Of a stretch of DNA of 64,000 nucleotides, positions 45,301 through 52,044 are shown one piece after another (the first letter of the stretch is position 1; each line of letters begins with the position of its first letter). The notes under the pieces are model-generated. The model did not search any database, was not told where the DNA came from, and saw nothing but the letters and a program-made list of their open reading frames with translations. The position numbers were made by a program, and so were the translations under genes. Source of the DNA: UBA2199 sp964628035 (GTDB taxonomy: Bacteria > Acidobacteriota > Aminicenantia > UBA2199); the NCBI GenBank assembly GCA_964628035.1, contig CAZVPI010000013.1, positions 21,018-85,017 of the forward strand. Reading direction: 5' to 3'.

Positions 45301-45491
45301 CCCAGCCACAGGAAGCCGGAACGGTCCTGGGCGATCGCCATGACCGAGCTGTTGGGCAGTCCCCTCTCGCTCTTCCAGACGTTGACGGCGTACTGGGTGA
45401 TCCTTTTTTCGGGATCCAGCCCTGCCAGCGTCCCCGCCTGCAGCAGCAGCCAGGCAAGAGCCAGCGCCGGGACCGCCCCGTTCCGCCTCAT
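42297..45491 (-). CDS. Receptor Ser/Thr kinase: Reg_prop propeller, Y_Y_Y, membrane helix, kinase
   Basis: A 1064-residue transmembrane receptor. Signal peptide 1-23; residues about 30-650 are two-component-regulator propeller repeats (PNSSVMAIAQDRSGFLWLGT, DRRGVLWIGT, DGRGDLWVGT and many more W-[IV]-G-[TS] blades). A Y_Y_Y domain follows at about 680-740 (FRYKLEGYERDWVDAGNRR, LRPGRYRFRVIAANADG), then one membrane helix (about 750-772). The cytoplasmic kinase (about 790-1060) has IGSGGMATVYKA, VALKLL, HRDLKPENIM, DFGLA and the activation region GTVRYLPPERI. Propeller-Y_Y_Y sensors normally end in a histidine kinase; here the output is Ser/Thr phosphorylation. The last codons come from a repeat element. 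The upstream 65-residue ORF is 13 bases away. Confidence 0.93.
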   Translation of the reverse strand: MRRNGAVPALALAWLLLQAGTLAGLDPEKRITQYAVNVWKSERGLPNSSVMAIAQDRSGFLWLGTAEGLVRFDGANFDIFHSGNTPVFQDNLVGNLYFDRRGVLWIGTMRGKLLSLEQGVFRSHALAPEVSRISFSCITEDGRGDLWVGTSAGLFRRLAGAGGELARDPGLGGAAILTLAKDRSGRLLASVAGDGLLRLEGDEWNRVLPASGLKGGDIYAILPGRDGWLWLGCEDGLARTREGSWQEIAPPGGFRSLVTSLVEDRDGNLWVGSESGLYRWNRSDWQAIGKNRGLGSDWVYALCEDAEGSLWVGALDGGLIQIRDEKITSFTDREGLVGNKFRCLHGDGNGMLWVGGSGGTLNRIRGGRCDGLRLPGADRDHAVYALEAGPGGALWLGTSAGLMRLRRGRVERRGLPGVAHDVEVRCLASDRQGRLWIGTWGMGVHCLSGGNVTAYSAADGLPGNFVSALHAGPGGGIWAGCENGMAVMAPGPGARFVAEPFLAGCHVTSFFDDGGGGLWIGTHQGIKVLRQGRWGSVSAGQGLFDSRIYAILADGLGHLWLSSERGLFRVAAGDLEAAAFGRRPRVSGRLFDETDGMASRICNYGDPAGWRDEQGRLWFANLAGVAGIDPARIRRNGRVPAVRIERALADGRSLPLPGAGAAGPCSLPAGRRKLEFAYTALSLVRSDKIVFRYKLEGYERDWVDAGNRRQAFYNDLRPGRYRFRVIAANADGVWNRSGAEFLFVLRPFVHQTWWFLSLAALAFAALSAFSWQLLRKYLRAVKFWKKKTQVGHYKILETIGSGGMATVYKAQDLLGEKRVVALKLLKEENFHDEAQKRRFRHESQITAGLDHPHIVRVFERGESDDCFYIAMELLSGATLARLIRERGRFRPQEAVVVMRQVVEALKAIHGREILHRDLKPENIMVLDGGGGRPLVKLLDFGLAITPAQSRLTMSGVVMGTVRYLPPERIQRGVSSVAGDIYSAGIILYEMLTAAKPFWSEATGEVIHRILETYPVPAREINPETPPALEALIAAMIDKDPAKRPTLAEIAAELDKLYPNSDGRR

Positions 45492-45504
45492 GGCAGGCGA
45501 TGCC

Positions 45505-45702
45505 TTACATGGCCGGGATCGTGGAACGGCAGACCCTCAGCTCGAGCATGCCCTCCTCGCCGGCGAAGATCTTCTCCAGCCTGGCCAGGGCCCGGGAGGC
45601 TTCGGCGTACTTCTTGCCCTTGCGCTTCTCCGCTGGAACGGAATCGAGATAGGCGCGCATCTTGGCCAGGAGCAGATTGACATTGGCTTTCTTGATATCC
45701 AT
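45505..45702 (-). CDS. 65-residue protein of unknown function
   Basis: A short, Lys/Arg/Ala-rich helical protein (MDIKKANVNLLLAKMRAYL at the start) whose tail changes to MLELRVCRSTIPAM with a single Cys. It has a strong SD (GAGGAGG) and a promoter TTGAGT (45761-45756), 17 nt, TACAAT (45738-45733), so it is probably expressed. It lies 13 bases upstream of the receptor kinase and is divergent from a SPASM radical SAM gene. Family not recognised; a small regulatory protein or a modified peptide are both possible. Confidence 0.65.
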   Translation of the reverse strand: MDIKKANVNLLLAKMRAYLDSVPAEKRKGKKYAEASRALARLEKIFAGEEGMLELRVCRSTIPAM

Positions 45703-45732
45703 CCATTACCTCCTCGAACAGCATGTGCCCGA

Positions 45733-45761
45733 ATTGTACGCGAAAAGAAGAGCGAACTCAA
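45733..45761 (-). promoter_or_regulatory. Promoter of the 65-residue ORF / receptor kinase
   Basis: Minus strand TTGAGT (45761-45756), 17-nt spacer, TACAAT (45738-45733). The divergent promoter of the radical SAM gene starts only 12 bases away. Confidence 0.6.
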
Positions 45762-45773
45762 CGCGCGGCCCTC

Positions 45774-45802
45774 TTGCCCGCGGCGGCGTGGACGGCTACA
45801 AT
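45774..45802 (+). promoter_or_regulatory. Promoter of the radical SAM gene
   Basis: TTGCCC (45774-45779), 17-nt spacer, TACAAT (45797-45802). Predicted +1 about 45809, three bases before the ATG at 45812; no SD. Confidence 0.6.
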
Positions 45803-45811
45803 GGCGGCGGC

Positions 45812-46900
45812 ATGAACCGCCTCTCCTCCCTGTCCCTGGTCACGGGCACGGCCTGCAATTTTTCCTGCCCGTACTGCCTGCAGAGGCGGGACGCGAAGCG
45901 GCTGCGCTTCGCCGACATCGCGCGGTTCCTCGACTGCCTGAAGCCGCACCTGGCCGACGAGGTCTGGCTGGGGTTCCACGGCGGCGAGCCCCTGCTGCAG
46001 TGGCCGCTGATCGAGCGCGTGACGCGGCACGCGGCCCGGGCCGGCGGCGTGCGCTTCCGCTTCGCCCTGACCAGCAACGGCTCGCGGCTCGGCCGCGAGC
46101 ACATCCGCTTCTTCCGCCGGCACGGCTTCGACCTGGGGATCAGCTGCGACGGCCTGGCCCAGGCGCAGCGCGACGCCGGCAGCGTCGCTGCCGTCGAGAG
46201 GGCGCTGGAGGAGCTGCGCCGCCTTTATCCCGGCGGCTACACGGTCCTGAGCGTCTTCACCCCGGCCACCGTGCCGCTGCTGGCCGCCAGCGTGGGCTCG
46301 CTCATGCGCCGCGGCCATGCCCGGCTGCGCTTCGCGCTCGACGCCGGCGCCTCCTGGAGCCGGAGCGACCTGGCCGTTTTCGCCGGCCAGCTTGAACGGC
46401 TGGCAGAGGCCGCGCGCCGGCACCGGCGCCGCGGCGTCATGCCCGTGGAGAATTTCCTGCCCGGGAGCGGACAGGGCGTGTTCGCCTGCGCCGCCGGGCG
46501 CGGGCGGCTGGCGCTGCTTCCCGACCGTTCGGTCTGGGGCTGCGAGCGCATCGCCGCCCTGGCGGCCCGCCATCCCGGAAGCCGCGACATCGCCCGCTTC
46601 CGTTTCGGCGGGCTCGATGAATTCGCAGCCGGCCCGGAAAGGGCGCTGGCCGCCGCAGCCCGCGCCCTGCCGCCGAGCCAGGACTTCTTTCTCGCCTCGG
46701 GCGGAAGGATGTGCGGCCTGTGTCCCGAGCTCGAGCGCTGCGCGGTCTGTCCGGCCACGGCCGCCTGGAGGGGCGGCGTGCTGGGACTTCTCCCCGGCTG
46801 GGTCTGCCGCGCCGCCCGGCTTGTCCGCCAGGCGGCCGAACGCGTCCAGGAAGGGGCGCCGGCCGCGGCGAAGGTTGAAATTTTCCCGGCAAACGGGTAA
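45812..46900 (+). CDS. Radical SAM/SPASM-type protein
   Basis: A 362-residue radical SAM enzyme of the peptide-maturase/anSME class. The cluster motif is CNFSCPYC (C-x3-C-x2-C, about residues 15-22), followed by GFHGGEPLLQW. The C-terminal region has a SPASM-like Cys pattern: one Cys in FACAAGRG, one in SVWGCE, then CGLCPELERCAVC (C-x2-C-x5-C-x2-C), enough for extra Fe-S clusters. These enzymes usually modify peptides or a sulfatase-like protein; no sulfatase is nearby. The start at 45812 fits both the promoter and the family N-terminus; a longer frame from 45662 runs through the promoter. Confidence 0.87.
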   Translation: MNRLSSLSLVTGTACNFSCPYCLQRRDAKRLRFADIARFLDCLKPHLADEVWLGFHGGEPLLQWPLIERVTRHAARAGGVRFRFALTSNGSRLGREHIRFFRRHGFDLGISCDGLAQAQRDAGSVAAVERALEELRRLYPGGYTVLSVFTPATVPLLAASVGSLMRRGHARLRFALDAGASWSRSDLAVFAGQLERLAEAARRHRRRGVMPVENFLPGSGQGVFACAAGRGRLALLPDRSVWGCERIAALAARHPGSRDIARFRFGGLDEFAAGPERALAAAARALPPSQDFFLASGGRMCGLCPELERCAVCPATAAWRGGVLGLLPGWVCRAARLVRQAAERVQEGAPAAAKVEIFPANG

Positions 46901-46903
46901 GAT
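46875..46903 (+). promoter_or_regulatory. Promoter inside the end of the radical SAM gene
   Basis: TTGAAA (46875-46880), 17-nt spacer, TAAGAT (46898-46903), serving the CsgG-like gene. Confidence 0.45.
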
Positions 46904-46928
46904 GGTCCGGAATCACCAAGGAGGAACC

Positions 46929-47657
46929 ATGAAGAAGACGCTGTTGTTTGCACTGATGATCTCGCTGCTGCCGGCTGTGATCGCCCAGCCGCTGGCCGCC
47001 CAGGACGGGAAGGTCCGCGTGGGCGTGCTGCGCTTCACCAATCATACCGCCGCCGGATGGTGGCGGGGCTCGGTGGGGACCGAGCTGCAGGACATGCTGG
47101 CTTCCGAGCTGGTCAGCACCAAGGCCTTCAGCGTGCTGGAGCGCAAGGAGATCGACGCCGTCCTGGGCGAGCAGGACCTGAGCGCTTCCGACCGCGTCAG
47201 CCCCAGCACCATGGTCAAGATGAAGAAGCTGAAGGGCGCCCAGTACCTGATCGCCGGCACCGTCTCGGCCTACGAGGAGGACGTCTCCGGCCAGAAGGGG
47301 GGCGTGCGCTTCAAGGGCATCTCGGTGGGCGGCGCCAAGAACAAGGCCTACATCGCCGTGGACCTGAAGGTCATCGACTCCGAGACGGGCGAGATCGTGG
47401 ACGCGCGCACCATCGAGGCCAACGCCAAGGGCTCGGCCCTGGGCGCCGGGCTCAGCCTGCGCAACTTCTCGATCGGCGGCGAGGATTACAAGAACACCCC
47501 CACCGGCAAGGCCATCCGCGCCTGCATCGTCTACATCTCCGAGTACCTGGAATGCTCGCTGGCCAAGGGCAAGGACCACAGCTGCATGAAGAAATGGGAC
47601 AAGATGGACAACAAGCGCCGCGAGAAGACCAAGGGCGCCATCGACCTGGACGACTGA
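46929..47657 (+). CDS. CsgG-like exported protein
   Basis: A 242-residue protein with a signal peptide (cleavage near PLAAQDG). The mature part has the CsgG/curli-assembly fold marks: VRVGVLRFTNHT, ELQDMLASELVSTKAFSVLERKEIDAVLGEQDL, QYLIAGTVSAYEED and KAYIAVDLKVIDSETGEIV. There is no lipobox Cys, so it is a soluble or differently anchored family member, and no curli subunit genes are nearby. The SD AAGGAGG supports the ATG. Followed by a perfect 14-bp hairpin. Confidence 0.87.
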   Translation: MKKTLLFALMISLLPAVIAQPLAAQDGKVRVGVLRFTNHTAAGWWRGSVGTELQDMLASELVSTKAFSVLERKEIDAVLGEQDLSASDRVSPSTMVKMKKLKGAQYLIAGTVSAYEEDVSGQKGGVRFKGISVGGAKNKAYIAVDLKVIDSETGEIVDARTIEANAKGSALGAGLSLRNFSIGGEDYKNTPTGKAIRACIVYISEYLECSLAKGKDHSCMKKWDKMDNKRREKTKGAIDLDD

Positions 47658-47663
47658 GCCGAC

Positions 47664-47697
47664 GCGGCCGCGGCGGGGCTCATCCCGCCGCGGCCGC
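47664..47697 (+). terminator. Perfect 14-bp hairpin after the CsgG-like gene
   Basis: GCGGCCGCGGCGGG and its exact complement around a six-base loop. There is no T-run; the stem ends directly at the TTGACA -35 of the tRNA promoter (47698), so it may act as a transcription block or boundary. Confidence 0.6.
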
Positions 47698-47726
47698 TTG
47701 ACAGGAAAGCGCTTTTCGGGTATCCT
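47698..47726 (+). promoter_or_regulatory. Promoter of the tRNA-tmRNA array
   Basis: TTGACA (47698-47703), 17-nt spacer, TATCCT (47721-47726); tRNA-Val starts at 47740. Confidence 0.65.
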
Positions 47727-47739
47727 ATGCCTGGACGTT

Positions 47740-47812
47740 GGGCGGTTAGCTCAGCTGGTAGAGCATCGGTTTTACACGCCGGGTGTCAGAGGTTCAAACC
47801 CTCTACCGCCCA
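47740..47812 (+). tRNA. tRNA-Val (anticodon TAC)
   Basis: Cloverleaf folds by eye: acceptor GGGCGGT/ACCGCCC, D-arm GCTC...GAGC, anticodon loop TTTACAC, T-arm AGAGG/CCTCT with TTCAAAC. Discriminator A; CCA is not encoded. Confidence 0.96.
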
Positions 47813-47831
47813 GGCTGACCATACATGGCGC

Positions 47832-47908
47832 GGGGTCGTAGTTCAGCTGGTTAGAACGCATGCCTGTCACGCATGAGGTCGCGAGTTCGAGTCTCGTCGG
47901 CCCCGCCA
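47832..47908 (+). tRNA. tRNA-Asp (anticodon GTC)
   Basis: Acceptor GGGGTCG/CGGCCCC, D-arm GTTC...GAAC, anticodon loop CTGTCAC, T-arm GCGAG/CTCGT region with TTCGAGT, discriminator G and an encoded CCA. It is 19 bases after tRNA-Val. Confidence 0.96.
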
Positions 47909-47919
47909 TTCCCCAGGCT

Positions 47920-48262
47920 GGGGGCGTAAAGGTTTCGACAGTCTTGATGAAGTTGAAGAGGCGGACTGAGCCGAGCACCTCATTAAAACGCTCAACCAAA
48001 GAACCGCAAACAACTTTGCACTCGCAGCGTAAGTAACACGTTGCCGTTCCGGTCCTCCCCGCCCGCGGGGGACCAGGGGCGTCACCTTGCGGGCTAGCGC
48101 CTCGGGAAGCGCCTTCTGTCCCGGGGAGCGAAACCTAAAGGGGGCCGACGGCCGCCTATTTTGTTTGTTTTGACGGCGGCCGGCCGTACGCGAAACAAAC
48201 TACGTTCGTAGGCTCTTCAATGGATTCTTGATTGGACGCGGGTTCGATTCCCGCCGCCTCCA
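47920..48262 (+). ncRNA. ssrA: Transfer-messenger RNA (tmRNA)
   Basis: One-piece tmRNA that rescues stalled ribosomes with SmpB. The 5' end GGGGGCG pairs with 3' CGCCTCC, followed by the T-arm (GCGGG TTCGATT CCCGC) and discriminator A; CCA is not encoded. The internal tag frame at 48006-48032 reads A-N-N-F-A-L-A-A then TAA, shorter than the common ten residues but with the usual ALAA degradation end. Two or more GC-rich pseudoknot-like hairpins follow. It begins 11 bases after tRNA-Asp. Confidence 0.96.
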
Positions 48263-48283
48263 CGTGCCCCGCCAACCCGCCCC

Positions 48284-49447
48284 ATGAAAAAGAACATACA
48301 GGCAGGCATGCTGTGCGCCGCGCTGCTGGCCGCGCCGGCTCTCCCCGCCGCCATCGCCATCGATTTCCGCTCGTTCGACCACGAGGGATACACCCGCGTC
48401 GTATTCCAGGGCGAGCGCCCCTTCCGCTACGAGGTGCAGGCCCGGCCCGACCGGCTGGAGGTGAGCCTGAACGACCGCGCCAGCCTCCTGCCGCGCGCCC
48501 AGGCCATCCCCGACTCGCCTCTGCTCGAGCGCGTGACCTGCGAGCCGCGCGGCGGCGCCAGCGTGCTGACCGTCCATTTCCGGCGCGCTGCCGCCGTGGG
48601 CAAAAGCTTCGTGCTGGAGAATCCCTTCCGCCTCGTCTTCGACCTGGTACGCGACGACAGCCCTTCGGCCAAGCCGCCCTCCGTACCGGCGCCCGCGCCC
48701 GTTGCCCAGGGAAGCGCGCCGCCGGCCCAGGAGGAGCCGCCGCCCGCGCCCCGGCCCCGCCCGATCGAGACGATCTGCATCGACCCCGGGCACGGCGGCG
48801 AGGATTTCGGCGCCGTCGGCCGCTCCAAGCTGAAGGAAAAGGACGTCACCCTGAAGATCGGCCTCAAGCTGAAGAAACTGATCGAGTCCAGGACGGGTCT
48901 GCGCGTCATTCTCACCCGCGACAAGGACATCGAGGTTTCGCTCAACACCCGCGCCTCCATCGCCAACAACCAGCTGGCGCAGCTGTTCGTCTCCCTCCAC
49001 GCCAACTCCTCCTTCCGCAAGTCGGCCTTCGGCTCCGAGACCTATTTCGTCAGCCTGCAGGCCACCGATCCCGAATCGCTGGAATTGGCGCAAAAGGAGA
49101 ACCAGAACGCCGAGGACCCGGGGGCGGACATCCAGAACGACGAGCTGAAGATGATCCTGTGGAACATGGCCCAGACCGAGCACATCCGCGAGTCGAGCCT
49201 GCTGGCCGAGTTCATCCAGAGCGAGCTGAACGCGCTGCTGGGCACCCGCAACCGCGGCGTCAAGCAGGCCCCCTTCCGCGTGCTGATGCGCGCCGCCATG
49301 CCCGCCGTACTGGTCGAAAGCCTGTTCATCTCCAACCCCAGCGAGGAGAAAAAACTGCAGAATGACGATTTCCTGGACAAGATCGCCCTCGCCCTCTACA
49401 ACGGCGTCAGCAAGTTCATCACCCAGTACAACAGCAGGCTGAAATGA
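48284..49447 (+). CDS. amiC: N-acetylmuramoyl-L-alanine amidase with AMIN domain
   Basis: A 387-residue periplasmic amidase that cuts the stem peptide from glycan strands, usually at the septum. Signal peptide 1-25; AMIN domain about 27-115 (DFRSFDHEGYTRVVFQGERP); Pro-rich linker 125-160; Amidase_3 domain with the zinc motif DPGHGGEDFGAVG, SLHANSS (His) and the catalytic Glu in AVLVESLFISN. It begins 22 bases after the tmRNA with no SD and no clear promoter of its own, so it may be read from the RNA array. Overlaps the next gene (ATGA). Confidence 0.92.
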   Translation: MKKNIQAGMLCAALLAAPALPAAIAIDFRSFDHEGYTRVVFQGERPFRYEVQARPDRLEVSLNDRASLLPRAQAIPDSPLLERVTCEPRGGASVLTVHFRRAAAVGKSFVLENPFRLVFDLVRDDSPSAKPPSVPAPAPVAQGSAPPAQEEPPPAPRPRPIETICIDPGHGGEDFGAVGRSKLKEKDVTLKIGLKLKKLIESRTGLRVILTRDKDIEVSLNTRASIANNQLAQLFVSLHANSSFRKSAFGSETYFVSLQATDPESLELAQKENQNAEDPGADIQNDELKMILWNMAQTEHIRESSLLAEFIQSELNALLGTRNRGVKQAPFRVLMRAAMPAVLVESLFISNPSEEKKLQNDDFLDKIALALYNGVSKFITQYNSRLK

Positions 49448-50019
49448 GCAAGGGGACGAGGACGCTCCTGGCCTCGGCGGCCGTTGCCGCGGTCGCCCTG
49501 GCGGCCTTCTGTCTGCTGCGCAGGCCGCCCTCCGGGCCAGGAACAACGGCCGCCGGCGCGGAGGACCGTGGCGCCCAGCAGGGCCGCGCCGTCGAGTTCA
49601 TCAAGGTGCGCCTGTTCTTTCTGGGTGAGTCGCCGCGCACCCTGCGGCCGGTCGAACGCGAGATCGAGGTTCCCGAGTTCCGCAGCGATCTGTACCGGCG
49701 GCTCATTTCCCTGCTGCTGGCCGGCGAAGACGGCTTGGCCACGCCGGCCCCGGCCGGGACCGAGCTGCGCAGCCTGCACCAGCTGGAAGGAGGGCTGCTG
49801 CTGCTCGACTTCAACGAGTCGCTGGCCGCGGCCTTTCCCGGCGGCACGGCGGCAGAGCTGGAGTTCGTTTATTTCATGGTGAACAATCTCTGCTACAATT
49901 TCCCCGAGATCAAGAAGGTCAAATTTCTCATCGGCGGCAACGAAATCAAGTCCCTGGCCGGCCACATCGACCTGGAGCGGCCGTTTTTCCCCGATTTTTC
50001 CTGGCTTGAGGGCGAATGA
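49444..50019 (+). CDS. GerMN-domain protein
   Basis: A 191-residue protein with an N-terminal membrane anchor (residues 6-24) and a GerMN domain outside (KVRLFFLGESPRTLRPVEREI, LYRRLISLLLAGE, LLLLDFNESLAAAFPGGTA, VYFMVNNLCYNFPEIKKVKFLIGG). GerMN domains often sit beside amidases and are thought to bind peptidoglycan or partner proteins. The four-base overlap with the amidase gene supports a joint function. Confidence 0.88.
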   Translation: MSKGTRTLLASAAVAAVALAAFCLLRRPPSGPGTTAAGAEDRGAQQGRAVEFIKVRLFFLGESPRTLRPVEREIEVPEFRSDLYRRLISLLLAGEDGLATPAPAGTELRSLHQLEGGLLLLDFNESLAAAFPGGTAAELEFVYFMVNNLCYNFPEIKKVKFLIGGNEIKSLAGHIDLERPFFPDFSWLEGE

Positions 50020-50066
50020 CCGCGCCGGCCCGTCTCCGGCGCTAAGCCCCACCCGAGGAGGTAGTG

Positions 50067-52031
50067 ATGCTGTCCACGATCGAACGGATCTTGTTCGCCG
50101 CCGCCGCGGCGCTGGCCCTCGGCCTGGCCCTGGCGGAGTTCCTCAGAAAATACCGGCTGATCGCCAGCGGCCGTCCGGCCGCCCGCAACGACCGTCCCTG
50201 GGAACGCCTGCGCCGCACCGCCCTGCAGGTGCTCTTCCAGACTCCGGTCATCGCCCAGCGGCCGCTCACCGGCGTCTTTCACGCCTTCATCTTCTGGGGC
50301 TTCCTCGTCTTCCTCGGCGTCACCCTCAACCATGTCGCCGAGGGCTTCGCCTGGGGGTTCAGCCTGTTCGGGCACGGCGCGCTCTATTCCGTCCTGCTCT
50401 TCCTGGCCAATCTCTTCGCCGGGCTGATCCTCCTCGCCGTCCTCTATTTCTTCGTGCGCCGCTACATCGTCCGCGTCAAGAGCCTGGAGCGCCCTTCCTG
50501 GCAGTCCCTGATCGTCCTGTCCTTCATCCTGGCGCTGATGGTCAGCTTCCTCTATTACGAGGCGTTCAAGATCACCCTGCCGGGCGGCGAAAGGCTCGCG
50601 GCCAATTTCCTGGCCAACCTGGCCTTCTCCGGCCTGCCCGCCGCGCTGGCGGCGGCGCCGCAGTGGGGATGGGTCAAGCTCCTGTGGTGGCTGCACATCC
50701 TGGTCATCATGGCCTTCGGCGTGTTCATCCTGCATTCCAAGCACCTGCACCTGCTGGCCGGCCCGGTCAACCTGTTCTTCCGCAACCTGGGGATCCTGGC
50801 CGAAATCCCGGTCGTCGACCTGGAGGCGCAGGATACATTCGGCACGCCGCAGGTGACCGACCTGTCGCGCAAGGACCTGCTCGACCTTTTCTCCTGCGCC
50901 GAGTGCGGCCGCTGCGACGACGTCTGCCCGGCCTTCCAGTCCGGCAAGGCCCTCTCGCCGCGCACCCTGCTGGACAAGATCAAGGAGCATCTGCTGGCGT
51001 CCTCCGCCGCCGCGCGGCGCGACCCCGGTGCGCTGCAGAAACTGCTGGGAGAAGTGGTCAGCGAAGAGGAAGTCTGGGATTGCACCACCTGCGGCGCCTG
51101 CATGCGGGTCTGTCCTATGCTCAACGAGCACATCGCCAAGATCATGGGCCTGCGCCAGTTCGCGGTGTTGATGGAGTCGCGCTTCCCCGAGGAGTTCCAA
51201 ACCCTCTACCGCGGCCTGGAGAACCAGGGCAACCCCTGGGGCATCAACGCCGACAGCCGCGGAGATTGGGCCAGGGAGCTGGGCATCCCGCTGCTGGCCG
51301 AGAAGGGCGAGTGCGACCTGCTGTTCTGGGTCGGCTGCGCAGGCAGCTTCGACCAGCAGTCGCAGAAGACCTCGCGCTCGCTGGCGCGCATCCTGCAGCG
51401 CGCCGGCCTCGATGTCGCCATCCTGGGCGCGGAGGAGACCTGCTGCGGCGACCCGGCGCGGCGCAGCGGCATGGAGTACCTGTACCAGATGCAGGCGCGG
51501 CAGAACATCGAGACGCTGTCCCGATACACGTTCCGCCGCATCGTCACCGCCTGCCCCCACGGCTACCATGTGCTGAAGAACGAATACCCCAAGCTGGGCG
51601 GGAGCTTCCCGGTGCTGCACCACAGCGAGCTGCTGCTGGAGCTTCTGCAGGAAGGAAGGATCCGCGTGCGCCCGGCCGGGGGCGGCGCCTTTGCCTACCA
51701 CGATCCCTGCTACCTGGGCCGCTACAACGGCGTCTACGAGGCTCCCCGCCGGGCGCTGGAGCGGCTGGGGATCCGGCCGCGCGAGATGGCCCGCAGCCGC
51801 GAAACGAGCTTCTGCTGCGGAGCCGGCGGCGGCGGCATGTGGAAGGAGGAAAAGACCGGCAAGCGCATCAGCCACTGCCGGCTGGAGCAGGCGCAGGCGG
51901 CCGGAGCCGCCTCCGTGGTCACCACCTGCCCCTACTGCGCCATCATGTTCCACGACGCCATCGCCGAGACCGGGCGCGAGGGGATGACGTCCCTCGATCT
52001 GGCCCAGCTCATCGAGGAAGCGCTCGTCTGA
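50067..52031 (+). CDS. Membrane-bound heterodisulfide-reductase-like Fe-S oxidoreductase
   Basis: A 654-residue electron-transfer protein. Residues 1-260 have about six membrane helices with several His (HAFIFWGFLVF, LWWLHILVIMAFGVFILHSKH), like a NarI-type cytochrome b. Two 4Fe-4S motifs follow (CAECGRCDDVCP, CTTCGACMRVCP). Two CCG domains are present (EETCCGDPARRSG, SFCCGAGGGGMW) as in HdrD/GlpC. Such proteins move electrons between quinone and soluble donors, often next to electron-transfer flavoproteins or dehydrogenases, none of which is here. The ATG at 50067 has GGAGG five bases upstream. Confidence 0.92.
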   Translation: MLSTIERILFAAAAALALGLALAEFLRKYRLIASGRPAARNDRPWERLRRTALQVLFQTPVIAQRPLTGVFHAFIFWGFLVFLGVTLNHVAEGFAWGFSLFGHGALYSVLLFLANLFAGLILLAVLYFFVRRYIVRVKSLERPSWQSLIVLSFILALMVSFLYYEAFKITLPGGERLAANFLANLAFSGLPAALAAAPQWGWVKLLWWLHILVIMAFGVFILHSKHLHLLAGPVNLFFRNLGILAEIPVVDLEAQDTFGTPQVTDLSRKDLLDLFSCAECGRCDDVCPAFQSGKALSPRTLLDKIKEHLLASSAAARRDPGALQKLLGEVVSEEEVWDCTTCGACMRVCPMLNEHIAKIMGLRQFAVLMESRFPEEFQTLYRGLENQGNPWGINADSRGDWARELGIPLLAEKGECDLLFWVGCAGSFDQQSQKTSRSLARILQRAGLDVAILGAEETCCGDPARRSGMEYLYQMQARQNIETLSRYTFRRIVTACPHGYHVLKNEYPKLGGSFPVLHHSELLLELLQEGRIRVRPAGGGAFAYHDPCYLGRYNGVYEAPRRALERLGIRPREMARSRETSFCCGAGGGGMWKEEKTGKRISHCRLEQAQAAGAASVVTTCPYCAIMFHDAIAETGREGMTSLDLAQLIEEALV

Positions 52032-52044
52032 CGGCAGGCGTTCC

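Noticed and set aside
47057..47701. A 214-residue frame overlapping the CsgG-like gene
   Set aside because: Arg/Gly/Pro-rich shadow of the real gene in another frame.
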